A DNA stretch of 64,000 bases, from NCBI GenBank assembly GCA_012861695.1, contig JAAOOA010000006.1:29679811-29743810 (forward strand), in the 5' to 3' direction. The notes beneath the pieces are model-generated. The model did no database searches, was not told where the DNA came from, and saw only the letters and a program-made list of their open reading frames with translations. Source of the DNA: Trematomus loennbergii. Lineage: Eukaryota > Chordata > Actinopteri > Perciformes > Nototheniidae. The position numbers were made by a program, and so were the translations under genes. Below are positions 35,059 through 48,195 of the stretch, piece by piece; positions within the stretch are counted from its first letter, which is position 1, and each line of letters begins with the position of its first letter.

Positions 35059-37073
35059 GGATTAGTTTTGTTTCATAAAGATAAAGCAAGACTTTCTCAG
35101 AATCAAGCAAAACTAAGAGTTTAAGAGAGAAAAAAACTGAGTCAAGCAAAATAAAATTAATTTCCAAGTTGCAAACAAATCATTTGTGTAATAATGTAAA
35201 CTATAAGTATTTTTTCTTTGTTTTAACATATATTTTTGTTTGCAGTTCTCTTTGCTTCTTTCTCAATGATCAGACTTTTGCTCTCGCTGCAGCTCTCTCG
35301 TTTGCGCTCCCTCATTTTTGTTTTCAATTCTGACAAAACGTCCCAGGTAGGCGGGACTTTCAGGGGTGCGTCCCATTGGCTACTCAGTTTTTGAGTGACA
35401 GCCCAGTCCTCCAGCGATTGTACAGTGCAGCTGCGGGGAGGTAGCTGAGCGTGGATAGAACAACCCCAGAATAACCAGCATTTCAATTATTATAATACTA
35501 CAAGTGAAAATACATGTAAGTATTGATCATTTGTGTTGTTTGTGCTGTACTATACGGTATGTTTCTTTATTGTGTTAAGTGAGAAGTAAAGAAAAGCTGT
35601 GCTATGGAAGTTAGCTTTTGCTACCTTTAGATCCATAACAATGCAAGCTAAGTAGCCTAACAGCAGGGACAGTTAGCTACATAGCTAGCAGTGAGTGAGC
35701 GTTCAGACACCGGCACACACACTCAAACGGACTCGTGTGCCTGACTCTACCAACAGGCTTTCATGATTCTGTTTATATATGCAAGTATAAGCCATGATAG
35801 CTTATTTTATTAACACGCTCATTTGATATGAAAATCAATGGGTGAGTTAACTACTTCTCTTTGTAAGAAAACCTACCGTCTATGATGCCCCTGAGCTGTG
35901 TTTTATTTGTTAACTTCATATTTTTCATTTCCTAAAACATTTATTTTCCTCTCATATTAACAGTGTGGATCATTGAGACAGCGTGGTGTCCAGAGGTCTT
36001 ATCCCATTTACTTCCCAGGGGACAGCACGGAGGGGGGGCATGAAGAAAGACCTGCACCAGCTTCATCCACGCTGGGTGTTGCTGTTATCACTTGCTCAGT
36101 GTCATTTCATTTGACCAAATGTCTTTACACATACATTTAATAGATTTTATTATTATCCACCTTTTTGTTTTATGTCCTTTTATTTAAAACATTCTTTGAG
36201 ACTTCATCTTCTGGTTAAAATGTCACTAAATGTAATTTGTATAATCACTTTTGTCTTTATTCTACATGAAAATGTTAGAGATTCCATTCAATCTGTTGAT
36301 TATTCATATCTTCCTCAGGAATAGTATGTTGAGTTTTTAATGCTAAATGTTTATCATTTTCTCACAGAGAATGAGACAACACAGTTTTTATCCATTGTGT
36401 ATGAATGCTTCAGCTCTTCAGACCAACATAGTAAGATGTGAGCATGTTCCTAATTGTGTTGGTATGCAACCTAGGTCTGGTCTGTTTAATAAAGCAAATC
36501 TGCCACTTTTATATTGTAGAATTTGTTAAATTAAAGCAGTCTTTAATTGTTTGTCCTAAACATAACAATATATGCTTTTGAAATGTAACATATATAACAA
36601 AAATACAGTATACAGTTTATATTGTGTATCACCTTTAGCTTGAAATACATAGATGTGTTTTTTTTATCTATAAAATAAATAAATAGACAGACAGACACTT
36701 TATCAATCCCAAATTGGGAAATTATTTTACAGCAGGAGTGTGTTCAGGTATTAAAATATGTAAAGTTGGAATAAAGTATAAACTACACAACACAAGTATA
36801 ATGCACAGCAATCCATAAGATAAGTCCGATATTTTCATGAAAACTCCCCAGGAGGCACCAACACAAACGTGGCCGAGTGGACTCCGGAGCAGACAAAAAG
36901 ATATGTTAAAACAAAGAAAAATACTTATAGTTTACATGATTTGTTTGCAACTTATAGTTTTATTTTTTAAATTACATTTATTTAGCTTGACTGAATTTTT
37001 TTTTCTCTTAAACTCTTAGTTTTGCTTGATTCTGAGAAAGTGTTGCTTTATCTTTATGAAACAAAACTAATCC
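35059..37073. mobile_element. Element with ~160-bp terminal inverted repeats
   Basis: Left arm 35059-35220 and right arm 36912-37073 are inverse copies, from GGATTAGTTTTGTTTCATAA to 'agtattttttctttg'. The interior has a CpG-containing, promoter-like block (35270-35470) followed by an ACAT|GTAAGT donor-like site at 35513, suggesting a lost coding region. No target duplication could be assigned. Confidence 0.7.
36680..36790. repeat. LINE 3'-tail-like fragment
   Basis: A short (TAAA/CAGA)-type run leads into 'actttatcaatcccaaattg' and 'ggaaattattttacagca', a text common to the 3' ends of fish Rex/RTE-type LINEs. No coding part remains. Confidence 0.45.
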
Positions 37074-38117
37074 ACAGTAGAGCCACATAAAGAAAGAGAC
37101 AGGTTTTAGCAACACCTTAATTTGTTTAATTGGGTCAATAGCGGAGGATTAGCCTCTTCTATACTGAGGGTGTTAAAGGAGTGTCTTCAGAATGTATAAA
37201 GCATTTTTTTCCTAAAAGAAACCTCACTCACTCAGTCTTTGATATCCATGCCTAACACTTTCTCAGATATTTTAGCAGACACGTAACAGATGGAGCAGGG
37301 CGTAAATAAAAGGAAGGTAAATATTTAGTTCAGAGATTCTCTTTGGTACAGAAGCACTGCTGTTAGGTTGCTTTGATGTTTTTAGATATAAGCAAACAAA
37401 ATAAATTCACTCAATCCAACCTGCAGGGATACAGTGTTTTGCAATGAAGATGATCTGTGTACGTGCAAAAACCCTTAAAGTGACCTTAGGAAGAAAGTGA
37501 ATAGAAAGTGGAAAGAGAAGGAATAACACGAGGAAACGTTTTTACTATAGAAACAGAGAAAGACAAATAACTGAAAATAATTATTGGTACAGTATCTGTC
37601 CATACACATAATGTATCTCTGAAGACGGTGATCGCTGAAGTTGTCTCTTTGTCTATACAAGCCTAAAAAAAAATGGTATCGCCTGGATATGGGGATCAAA
37701 GTTCCATTCTCTGAAATCTAAGACTTTGTTTAAAACAACCAAAACCCCAAAGCTTCGATAGAGCAGGTCACATACTGTTTACAACAAATGCAATTATATC
37801 CTTTCTTCAATCTAACATGTTCTTATGTTGACTTTATTAATTTACAAAATGCGGAATTTCTGATATTATTCATGTGAACAGTGACCTTTTCTTAGATGTG
37901 CCTACTTCATATAACCCTGTGTTTGTTGGTTGGTAATTTTTTCCAGTTCTTCTGGCTTGTTGGTAATAAGCAGACATTATCTTCGCTTTGAAAAATATTC
38001 TTAAAATCCACAACAGAACATCGATACAGAGTACAGAAGACTACTCCATCTGGGTTCACAAACAATTCCAAGCACAACTGTTGCACATGTTGCTCGAAGG
38101 AGGCATGCAATAGAAAC
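37074..38117. other. Low-copy non-coding DNA
   Basis: No gene, RNA or complete repeat recognised. Confidence 0.5.
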
Positions 38118-38121
38118 TTAA

Positions 38122-38755
38122 CCCTTATGTTGTGTTCGGGTCTCCCGTGACCCGTTTCAAGTTAGAATTATATAATAACTACGCTCTAGTTTTTTTTATC
38201 GGAACAAGGCTTCATGATATCCTCCACAACAGCTATATAAACACTACAAAACTGATTTTAACAATTTTAGCCAAGTCTGAAGGTCTCTAAAAAAAGAAGT
38301 GTATCATTTGGTGTTCGGGTCTGGGAAGACCCAGCAGCATTGTTTTGGGTCACTCGGGGTCAAATTTGGCCCAATCAAGATTCATCTTTGACTTTAGACA
38401 CCCCACCCCTTCATCCACTGTAACAATAATTTTTTCGCAACATGCACCTGGTCTCCCATCCCTCTGGCCCCCCTCCCCCCACGGGAACTCGACCTTTCAC
38501 AAATAATATGTACACTAACACTTGAACCTGAACCTGAACACACACATGCACGTGTGCAATATGTGGTGTAATGTGTTTTGGGGCCATACAATTAAATTAC
38601 AACAGGATTGTACGGTTATGAATGCATTATAAGTTAGTTATGATGTAGTTAAAACAATATTGGATGATAGTCCTTATTTTTGAGTGTTTTGGACTGAGAT
38701 AAATCATGGGTCAACATTGACCCGCGGTAACTGCTTTCGAACACAACACAAGGGT
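38122..38755. mobile_element. piggyBac-type MITE, complete
   Basis: 634 bp. CCCTTATGTTGTGTTCGGGT at the left, ...CGAACACAACACAAGGG at the right, and TTAA at 38118-38121 and 38756-38759. The CCCTT end, the TTAA target and the internal 'cgggtctgggaagaccc' palindromic block are typical of fish piggyBac MITEs. No transposase is encoded. A second, truncated copy is at 32276. Confidence 0.88.
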
Positions 38756-38759
38756 TAAA

Positions 38760-39139
38760 GGGACCTATTGTGCTTTTTGGGGTTTTCCCTATGCTGTAGT
38801 ATGCTATATAGGTTTGTATGCATGTCAATGATCTGACATCATTAACATGCATATGATGCATGTCCCCCCCCCCCGCATTGAGCATCGAGGAGGCTCTCTG
38901 GAGGAACTATAATCGAGGATACACTGATTGGTCCTCCGTGGATCATCCGCGGATGTATTTCCGGCAACAGTGATGTTTAAAAGAGTCATGACGCACGGCC
39001 GGACTTATCTCAGCCAATGACAGCTCTGCATGCATCCCCTGGATATTATTTTATTAACTGCTTTAATCGTGACGCGATGTTTACAGTGAGAACAGCTGTG
39101 AGGTCCGTGCAGAAAGCAGAGCAGTGTGTATAATATATA
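38760..39139. repeat. TTAA-family element, left part, abutting the piggyBac MITE
   Basis: Starts AGGGACCTATTGTGC directly after the TTAA that ends the piggyBac MITE. It then runs into a CpG-rich segment containing 'catcgaggaggctc'. No right terminus is found before the hAT element. Confidence 0.55.
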
Positions 39140-39147
39140 TCACTCAG

Positions 39148-40923
39148 CATGGGGCGTCGCAGCCATTATATGAGGGTGGGACAAGTCCCCCCCACTTTTT
39201 CAAATGATTAGTTTAGACCCCCCCACTTTTACTATGCGGAAAGTCCGTGAATCGGTCTATCCACTCGCCGCACTTTGTAGAGCGCTGTGTCAGTGCTTCA
39301 CTATCAAATGAAATCCATTCCACTTGCTTATTGAGAGAATGCCCAAATCAATGAAACTCCGTACCATGTTTTCACTGCTACTTTGTACCAAGGCAGATTC
39401 TCACATAGCGCGCGCATGTTCAAGGAGTGTTGTCATAGTTGGACAGCTCAGATCTGTTGTATGAAGCGATGCCGGTAGCGGAGGTAAGGCACACACACCA
39501 AATGTTCAGGAAATGGTTAATACAGCGAAAATCAAAGCTGACGATCTCTTGGTTTGATATGTTTTCTCCCCCAGACAACATGGACATAAGAACATTTTTT
39601 TCAAAGAAGAGGAAAGTAAGTCATCAGCTGGTAGCAGTTAATCAGTTAACAGTGATGGCGGCGTCTCACTTCTGGAGAGGAGTTTCGTCTTTATGTCATG
39701 ATAGAGAGATACAAATACTGAATAGTTTAGATGAGAAAAGGCATCGAAATGCCAGGTTACTAGTATTTATCATGTAAACAGGGAACATGAATAACCCGAT
39801 CTCTCTGTGCTCATGTAAACACCATATCCCCAATATGATCATAACCGGATAATACTCATAAACGGCTTACTGATGTCCATGTAGAGACGCAGTCAGTGTG
39901 TTTTACTGGAGCCTCAGTTCGATAAGAGATTATTTTCTGAGTTCTTTAACTTAGGTACTCTCTCTCAAAATGGTAATGTGCATTATGTTTTAATTATACT
40001 TCTTATCATTCAGAAGCTTTTTGTGTGTGTTTATGTTTTACTGAGTGCTTATAGGCTATTTCCATCCCAGTATTCAGTTAACTATTTATTTTCTGTGCAC
40101 ATTACATAGACTAGCTAATATTCTACCTACTGCTTGGGACTTTGAGTCTTCAAAATGTCCAATGTCACAGACTGGGACTTACTTTAGAGTCAGTTGTATT
40201 TACATTCAGTATGACTTGTTATGAAATGATATACTGCTCAATAAATAATTATCACTTCACCACCTCTCTTGACATCTAGGCACTTGAGAGTGAGTCAGAG
40301 GCAGAATACAGGGACAGTGGAGAGAGGTCCATTGCTGAGGTGAGTGATGAAAGGGAAATGACAGTTGAGAGTAAATTGTGATGTGGACTCTCATCCCAGG
40401 ATTTTAAGGAAATCAGTGGGGATATTGAACAGGAAACATTTCAGTCAAGGGGCATCATATGACCAATATAGACAGAAGAGCAACATTTATTTGAACATTT
40501 AAGTCAATGATACCATTCCTAGGTGAACTTAACATCCGTATGGAGTCAGATCAGTCTCAATATTAATAAATGCTCACAGAAGGATTCACAAATGTATTTT
40601 GCGATTTATATATAATGACTCTCCACAACAATATCTCTCAATGCACTCACAAATATTTATTGTTGTATATAAATGTACAAAAAATGGGCATTTAAACTGC
40701 TTTTTATTAATTCAAAGACGCTCTGAATTAATAATCAAATATGTTTCCTTTCTTTACTACTGGATGAAATTACAAAATGTACCCATCATTTTCCTCATGC
40801 TAGTATAGCCACATAAAAGTATCAAACCACCTGTTAAAATGCACCAGAATACAGGAAATCTATATATTTTTTCACCCCCCGTTAAAAATGTCCCCCCCCT
40901 TCAGGATGCTTCCTACGCCCATG
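39148..40923 (+). mobile_element. hAT element, internally deleted, perfect 8-bp duplication
   Basis: 1776 bp. The left end is CATGGGGCGTCG; the right end on the minus strand is CATGGGCGTAGG. TCACTCAG flanks both sides (39140-39147 and 40924-40931). Both ends have C-runs (CCCCCCCAC / CCCCCCCC). It keeps the first transposase exons but not the RNase-H-like catalytic core. Confidence 0.9.
39580..40339 (+). CDS. ZMYM/TTF-type hAT transposase, first two exons only
   Basis: Exon 1 (39580-39615) encodes MDIRTFFSKKRK and ends at AAA|GTAAGT. Exon 2 (40280-40339) begins after a CTCTCTTGACATCTAG acceptor, encodes ALESESEAEYRDSGERSIAE and ends at GAG|GTGAGT; both junctions are phase 0. The MDIRxFF-KKRK start followed by an acidic linker is the usual N-terminus of fish hAT transposases related to ZMYM-type zinc-finger proteins. 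A possible third exon (40400 onward, DFKEISGDIEQ) hits a stop. The zinc finger and catalytic parts are missing. Confidence 0.72.
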
Positions 40924-40931
40924 TCACTCAG

Positions 40932-42375
40932 TATAACAGGCCTACATTACTCTCTTTATTTGTATGCTTTAGTTTAGTAGATATCTACAAAGAGACAGCT
41001 TTAGGAGCTGTAGGTGTGCGTGTGGTACAGTTTGTAGATGTGTGTTGTACAGTGTGTAGATGCGGCAGACAGACAGGTCTCAGTTGGTTTGGTGTCCTCT
41101 GCTTACTTTTAATACTGGTAAATAAAACTTGAGTCAGCCAAAACATTTTCAATGGCCACACTTAATTTAAATTGGGCGTACAATCGGACATACTTTATTA
41201 CATTTGGTTCTCATTCAAACAGATTTTTAATCACTTTATCTCAGTCGACTACAGTTGATTGTCTCTCCATGATTAACATTTCCCTGCTTTGATTTTCGTC
41301 CAACCTTAATTACTTTTGGCAAACAACAGACACTGAGAGATAATAAGAAACTAATGTACTGAATGTGAGTCTTGCTGCTGCCATTTTAACTGGACAATGT
41401 TGTAGTTCCCGAACTGAATCCCAAGGAGCTCTACGGAAAATAAAAGGTCTGTTTGTGGTCGGTTCAATTGATAGGCTCTTACGGGACTAATATTACCTAA
41501 CTGTGAAAATTGAGTAATATTACTAGCTCTGCTATAGGAAAGCTCTATTGATTGTGTGGTCAATATCAAAGAGCAAATATCAAAGGCCGCACATGAAGCT
41601 CCTCAATGATGGACTATCCTGTTTTTACCAACCATTTAAAAAGAAGAGAAAATTCAATAGCAATCTAAAGCTAGTATCAATTTCCGGCAGTTGATGTGTT
41701 TTGTAGTTCACAAACGTGCCCTTGCTTAAGTATTAGGTTTCTACAGCACTTATAGTAAAAAAAAAACATCACGAATATCAATTTTGTAGCTATTCTTAAG
41801 CTCTTTATGACACTGCTTTGGTTGCAATTGGAGGTTTGAATAGAGCATATTCTAACAAATGTAGCAAAAGTCTTAATTTGAAGCTTTGAAATCCTAAAGG
41901 GAAAGTGCCCACCCTTCAGCAGTGATTGACAGACACCAGCACAAAGGAACTAAGTTTAGAAGCATGTAGGCAGGAGCGCTGAAAGGGGAAAGGACAATTA
42001 CGTTTGAATTCACAGTTACTATTAGCATAAAATGACAAATGATAGGCCATTCCAACCATTGTTTTAAAGGAACTTTTTCAAATTGCATGAAATGGTTTCG
42101 CAAGCAAAATGCAACCAACTGCAATTCAAACTAACCATTGAAGACATTATGACGTTCACTTAAGCTTCTGATCCACTGCAGACAGACAAGCAGCAGATTA
42201 TTATTTTGCCAAAATAGGATTCTGCTTTAGGGGTAAGAACACAGAATACAACTCGTTTATATTTCTCTAAACCAATACCAGTGGTCTTGGGGGCTGAGGG
42301 CAAGATTCAGCGATGGTTCCCTTGTAAAACCATGATAATAAACCATTTGCTAAATGCTAACATGCGGAAGCATAC
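40932..42375. other. Low-copy non-coding DNA
   Basis: No supported gene; frames up to 97 codons (40839-41132) overlap the hAT end and have no domain. Confidence 0.5.
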
Positions 42376-43240
42376 TCTGATGAGAATGAGTAGGATTCAT
42401 CTTCTGGGAATCAACAATGTACAAACTGAAGTTGTAATCCCTCAAGAAGATGTTGTGATGTTCCGGATAGGCTGGACCAAAGCTGTGGACGGAAACACCA
42501 ACACTGTCATCAAAAGACTCAAAATGTGTGCATGATGCAAAAGCAGAGGATATACAATGAAGAGAGTGTTAAGAATTTTCCGCCAATGCCCACATTTTTA
42601 AGTTAGTGATTAAAAACTGCATGGTGGCAACACAAAAATCAGGGCATTAGCATATACAGAAACCACAAATGCACAAAAAGTTGAGCAAATTCATTAATTC
42701 AGGATTTATCCTCAGGGGATCATCAATGTACAATGTCATTGAAATGCCTCCATTAGTGGTACAGTAATTCCATTCTGGACCAAAGTGGTGAATGGAAAGA
42801 CTAACACTTCATTCCAATCATCATGTATGCTTGCATGGCTAAAATTCAGCAGAGATACACAGTATATGACAACAAAGAGGGTATTGGGAATTTGCATGCC
42901 CACATTTTTCAAACCGCATGGTGGCAACAGTAAACTGAGGGCCTCAGCAAGTAAAACAACTAATTCCTCTAATGGATATTATTATATTTAACTTTGACCT
43001 TCTAGTGTTGCTATATAGAGACACAGTTGGTAGGATTAATCTTCTAGGGATCATCAATGTGCAAAATGTCATCGGAATCCCTACAGTAGTAGTAAAGGTA
43101 TTCCTGTCTGGACCAAAGTGGTAGACCAAGAGACCAACACTGCCATCCAACCACCTACAGTGCTTAGATGGCTAAAAGTCAGCAGAGGAGATACACAATA
43201 TATGACAATGAAGGGGGTGTTAGGATGTGGCGACAACGTG
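42376..43240. repeat. Three diverged ~300-bp tandem copies
   Basis: Shared blocks recur at 42380-42620, 42700-42930 and 43015-43235: 'aggattcatc/aatcttct', 'ggatcatcaatgt', 'tctggaccaaagt', 'gctaaaa..cagcagag' and 'tatgacaa.gaag'. The 'ctggaccaaag' marker is spaced about 302 and 333 bases. The text resembles a fish repeat found in many introns. The unit codes for nothing evident. Confidence 0.75.
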
Positions 43241-46200
43241 GGTAGTCAAAGCTAACCATGAGTAGCTGTCAGGCTCAGCGTGTCTTTAGTGGAGGCCAGC
43301 AGTGCTTTGACACTCACTCGAAGCACATCTATGCTTCTTTTGATACAGTAGCTGTATGGGCAACTGTGTTGTAGCTCGGCAAGGGTCTTTTCTAAAAGAC
43401 AATGTGTGTGAGAAGTGGCTGGGAAAAAGAAATAGCCTTGCTGTTAACCGTAAGATCAAATATCTAGTGAAGCTCAGATGGTTGCGTGTGTGTATTTACT
43501 GCCACAAAAAATAAAATAAATCTGTCTTAATGTTAGCAGCAAGTAACATTGTATTGTAAAATGCAAAAGTTACAAGATGTTAGAAAATTATCACTCGTCA
43601 CTGGCTTGAGCTTCAATATCAGGATACATGTATTTATTATCCTTGCAAGAATGGAAGTAGTCATCACATACAGAGCATATGGTACAACTAGTCCTGAACA
43701 GTGTCCTTCAGATGCTTTATATACAAGACAGGGTGTTTTACAGTCACAAGATACATGTATACCGGTTCAAAGTAGTATTCTATGCTTAGTTCAGATTAGC
43801 TAAGGCCAGCGTAAGCAATAAACATAACAGTCATATGCCTATCTTCCTCGGGGCTGTGTCATCATGTTTAATTGTTTGAACATAGCTAACGTATGTTCAA
43901 CACAGTGTCTCATGAGCTTCTTCTATGTAATCATACATCTGGTTACGTACACAGTTACAGTTAGGCCTTTGTTATCATGTGCTACTCTGATATTGAAAGA
44001 GTACATTCAGTATTTTCCCAACACAAGACAAGCTAAATTACCTTAAAAGCAAAGGTTTCCAAACATGTTTGACACTTTAGCTTGCTATCTTTGAGCAACT
44101 CAACATAAACACACTGTAGTATGGTTACATTAACCCATATCCATGCTTCCCAGGACTGAAGCTGGGTTTTCTACTCAGTAAATTATATGAACTTTAAGGA
44201 CACTGACATGAAAAAAACGGCTCAAAACAGAAACACTTGTCTGTGTGTTTCTTTGCATTTCTCTCTCAAAATGGAAGCATTGTCCAGTCACCTGCAAATC
44301 TCACAGTCCATTTACACAGAGTGGCTGATTTCATGCCACCCTGGAGCTGCAGGACTGCATGTTTAGATGCTTTCAAGGGTTAGATTATGTTTGTTTTCCA
44401 CCCACAAGGGCCTGGAAATGACAGTGTATTGCTGCTTTAAAAAGATATGGATGGATTTTTTTTCAGTCCATTGTATAACGCTTAATGTCTTATTCTGATA
44501 TACTATTGTTTTGCAATAGCTGCTCAAAGACATGTTTTGGCAGCAATAAGCATACTTATGTTTGTGGAAGTGCAACCTCAAGAACTGAGTGATCCTTGGA
44601 TGGAAGGAACATTTGCTTTTCAATCTAGCTTCCAGGTCTTCAGTAAACAAGTGTTACAGCCAGAGAGCCACAGCAACAAGAACATCATATTACATAAGCT
44701 GACATGATCATATTACATAAAATGCTGATACTTTATTTTCAGTTACTTATAAATAGTTAGATTTTGAAGGCAACACTTATATAAACTTGGCTTCATATTA
44801 ATGTGGCTAAAATTCCTGTGTAAATGTGGATTTTAAAAGGATTGCCAATGGGTCGTCTCAATGCCGAAGCATGACAGAGCCAAAGTTAAGGTATTCAGCA
44901 AGGTCACTGCATTTTATGGATAATTTAGGTTTATTACAACTAGGTTCTTATTTTATTTTTTCAGCCATTATTTGTATTGATAAGGACATTTAACATTTAT
45001 CTGAACAGATGATAAAGACCTTTTCACACTTGTATAGTCTTTCTGCTACTCTGTGAAGTTGTTTTGAGTATCTTTGAACTTCTTTAGTGTTTCTGAAGGT
45101 TTTTTGGGTGCCCTTTGTTAACGTTTTGTCTATTCTCTTGTAGCTGTTTTGAGTGTCTTTGAAATGGTTTTATGTGTTGTGCTTATTTACATATCTTCCT
45201 GGTTGGTGTCTCTTGGAGGGAGACACCAACCACAGTTTTGTAAATGAAAGTTAGAGGGCCTTCCAATGTGTGGACCCTTGACGTAAGCCAGGTAAGCCCA
45301 AGATCGTCTGATCGCCCATCTATCCAATCAGGGGGCAATCACACATTGAATACAGTTTTGGCAATAGAAATGGCCTTTTTACTTATTTATTCTAATAGTT
45401 TTGAAATGCTTGATGCACTGCTGATGTACACAGTGATTTAGGGAGAGGAACATTGATGTTTGCTTGTCTGTTTTGATGGCCTAAATGTAGCTGCTGTTGA
45501 TCATTTAAGAGACAGTTATCTGTAGCCTATAATATCACAGTCACACACAAGTGACAGACAGCTGATTACACGGTTGCCTAGCGTTAGTAAGGTGTCTGTC
45601 ATTTCACTAAACATGTCGGTTTGATCGAGATAACAATGCATTAGAGCACCACTTTGCTTTACAGCTGTCCCACATCACCTGCAAAGAATAACTGATCGGA
45701 GGGAGCGTTATTGGCATAATATCCAGCATTTTCTTTAAAAAAACAATTAATGATTTTTACTTAGTGTGTAAACATTTAATGTTCTAGTACCTTAGCTCTT
45801 CACCCTTCATTTGATCAGAACATTTCACCATCGCCACATTTGGTAAAAATTGGGCAATTATTGTATACAAAACATCCAAGGAGATTTTTCCTTTTCTAAA
45901 GCAAATATCTCTTTCAATCGAAAGATATTCTGTGTTTGTGTCATGGTTGAGAATCCTCTAATGGTTTTGAAACGTGCTCGCAACAATATACAATATTGCA
46001 TGTCTTTCACTTTTTTCCATTAATGGCACCAAAATGTAACTTCATTCTTAAAAAATCTAGGTCATATAGAAACCATTGGGTTTTTGAATTTTTTTTTAGG
46101 GTCATACCACTTCTGATCCTGAGTATCGATCATCTCTTGAAACCACTATTTTTGCTTTTGAAGGCAATCTCTGTAAAACAAACGCCTGCTGTCTTGTTAA

Positions 46201-46478
46201 CTATTTCCTTCCAGTATAAAAGTGACCCAATTTCACAATGTAATAATACCTCAATTACCTTACAATAGAGAGCTTACACGTCAGAGCCACCAAGCCATTA
46301 CTGGTAGAAATGAGGTCTCAGAATGTCATCTTTCATTGAATAAGGACTATCATTTCTGAAGCTACATCAATCAGGTGGTGAGTATTCTTCAGATGTCAGA
46401 TTATGAACAGACAAAGGACATTTAGAAATGATGCAACTATTATACGATATAATACATGATGTATTTCTTTATAAAGAC
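43241..46478. other. Low-copy non-coding DNA
   Basis: No supported gene. Bases 45010-45175 hold a decayed T-rich short-period repeat ('ttgttttgagtatctttga', 'ctgttttgagtgtctttga'). A perfect 12-bp-stem hairpin (GGTTGGTGTCTC / GAGACACCAACC) lies at 45201-45230. Confidence 0.5.
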
Positions 46479-46482
46479 TTAA

Positions 46483-47071
46483 AGAGGACATTATGCTCAC
46501 TTCCCGGTTAAGGTTAGGGTTGGTCCATAGTTGTATTTTGTGCCTCTACTGTGACATGTCTCCATGCTTTAATGTTAAAAAATGTTCAATTTTGTCACAC
46601 TGCCTGTGCTGCAGCACCTCTTTTCACCCTCTGTCTGAAATCAGAGCCCAGTCTGCTAGTGTTGGTTAGCTGGCCTGCTCTGTTGTGAATGCTCAACCAC
46701 TTAGAGAAGTCCCGATCCCTAGCAAATAATGTACAGTGTGTTGGAGAACTAACGAATAGGAGTGCAAGCGTTACATAGTGATGTCACGAAAGAAAACAAA
46801 GGAGTCCAATGGAAACGTGTCAGGCAGGGGAAATTTGGGAATTTTGCCTTTGCTATTTACATGTATATAGACTTCTTGCACTATTTTTTATTTTTGTATT
46901 TTATTATATATGTTGCATTGTTGGAGGAGCTCAGGTCAGAATCATTTCATTGCCATTTCTACACTGTAGCTTATGTGCATATGACAATAAAGCCTTTCAA
47001 TTTAGATTTTTGAATTTTGCAGACCATTCCCTTTATAACAGGGAAAACCCTAAAAAGCATAATATGTGTAT
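46483..47071. mobile_element. TTAA-family MITE
   Basis: Starts AGAGGACATTATGCTC after TTAA (46479-46482), ends ...AAAGCATAATATGTGTAT before TTAA (47072-47075). The middle shares the 'gcagcacctctttt' block with 5037 and 56101. 'Ggttagggttgg' at 46510 is incidental. Confidence 0.72.
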
Positions 47072-47075
47072 TTAA

Positions 47076-47741
47076 AGCTCTAGTTCTTCTAACATGATGA
47101 AAATGTTGAGCTTCCTAGATTTGGAAACAGAGTATGGAATTGTGTCCATGTGCTGTCAGCGGTACCACTCAGACTCCGAGATAAAAACCATAATCGGACC
47201 ATAATTAGGGCCCAGCCTTCTCATTGAAGCCATAGGAAAGAAGCATCACCGGCTAATGTCGATAACTGTGTCACAGCATCCAAGGTTCTGTCTTGCCAAA
47301 CTACATAACATTAATAATGTGTAATTACAGGGAAAATGATTGAAGTGTCACTGTGCCGAAAGAAAAATTAAATGCTTCCCAGCAAGGGGATGTAATCCTG
47401 GGACGAGCTCTCGTTGAGGGATGGCTTCATCTGGCTTCACTCGCCTGCATTATGGAGCTTTGTTAAGTCACTCTTGAGACGTGCGCGGTCGCTCAGCTGT
47501 TGGATTTTGTGATTGTTTGCTCGAGGTTGTCAACAAAATTCACATTAGGCACGGCCGTTATTAATGAGCACCACAAGGTATATCTGCCCTAGAGATGTGT
47601 TGATGATTCAGTCCAGTACATTTTAATTAATGCTAACAACACCTTACACAAAGTACATTTGTAAAGTTGAATATATAGCCTGTGCACATGTTTAATGTGC
47701 TTTCAAGAACATGAGCTGAACATCCATTATAACCATCTAAT
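47076..47741. promoter_or_regulatory. Candidate conserved non-coding region
   Basis: Bases 47395-47590 are repeat-free and of balanced composition, with blocks such as GCCGTTATTAATGAGC. No gene is seen. The regulatory reading is inference only. Confidence 0.22.
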
Positions 47742-47745
47742 TTAA

Positions 47746-48195
47746 AGGTCCCATGTCATGCTTTTCCGGTTATTACCCGTCCCCTTGTGTGTTATGAAGG
47801 TTTTTCTGCATGTAAACGGTCTGCAAAGTCACAAACCCTCAAAGTACACCCTGTAGCGAGTAAAACTCTAACACAGAAAATAGCTGTCTATGCTGCCCCA
47901 GAACGCCTCGTTGGAGATTTTTCTTTTTCCATGGTTTTCTTCCTGGATATGGTGACGCCCATACCCAAATGGCCCATCTGGTCCAATCAGAGCACACTGG
48001 GCTCACAGGGAGGGGGGGGCAGGAGCTCCAACAAGGCGTTTAGGACAGAGAGTGAAATTCAGTGAATACACATACTATACAGAGATGCTGTATGAGAAAC
48101 CAATGTGAGTTTGGAAAATTGCACAATGTAAATCTATTCTAGTAGACCTCAACAATGGAATTATGATCAGTAGAAATGGCCATGTCATGGGACCT
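47746..48195. mobile_element. TTAA-family MITE, complete
   Basis: 450 bp. AGGTCCCATGTCATG at the left, CATGTCATGGGACCT at the right, and TTAA at 47742-47745 and 48196-48199. A truncated sibling is at 27010-27211. Confidence 0.85.

Noticed and set aside
42376..43240. Tandem array as a repeated-domain gene
   Set aside because: The units have stops in all frames and indels that are not multiples of three.
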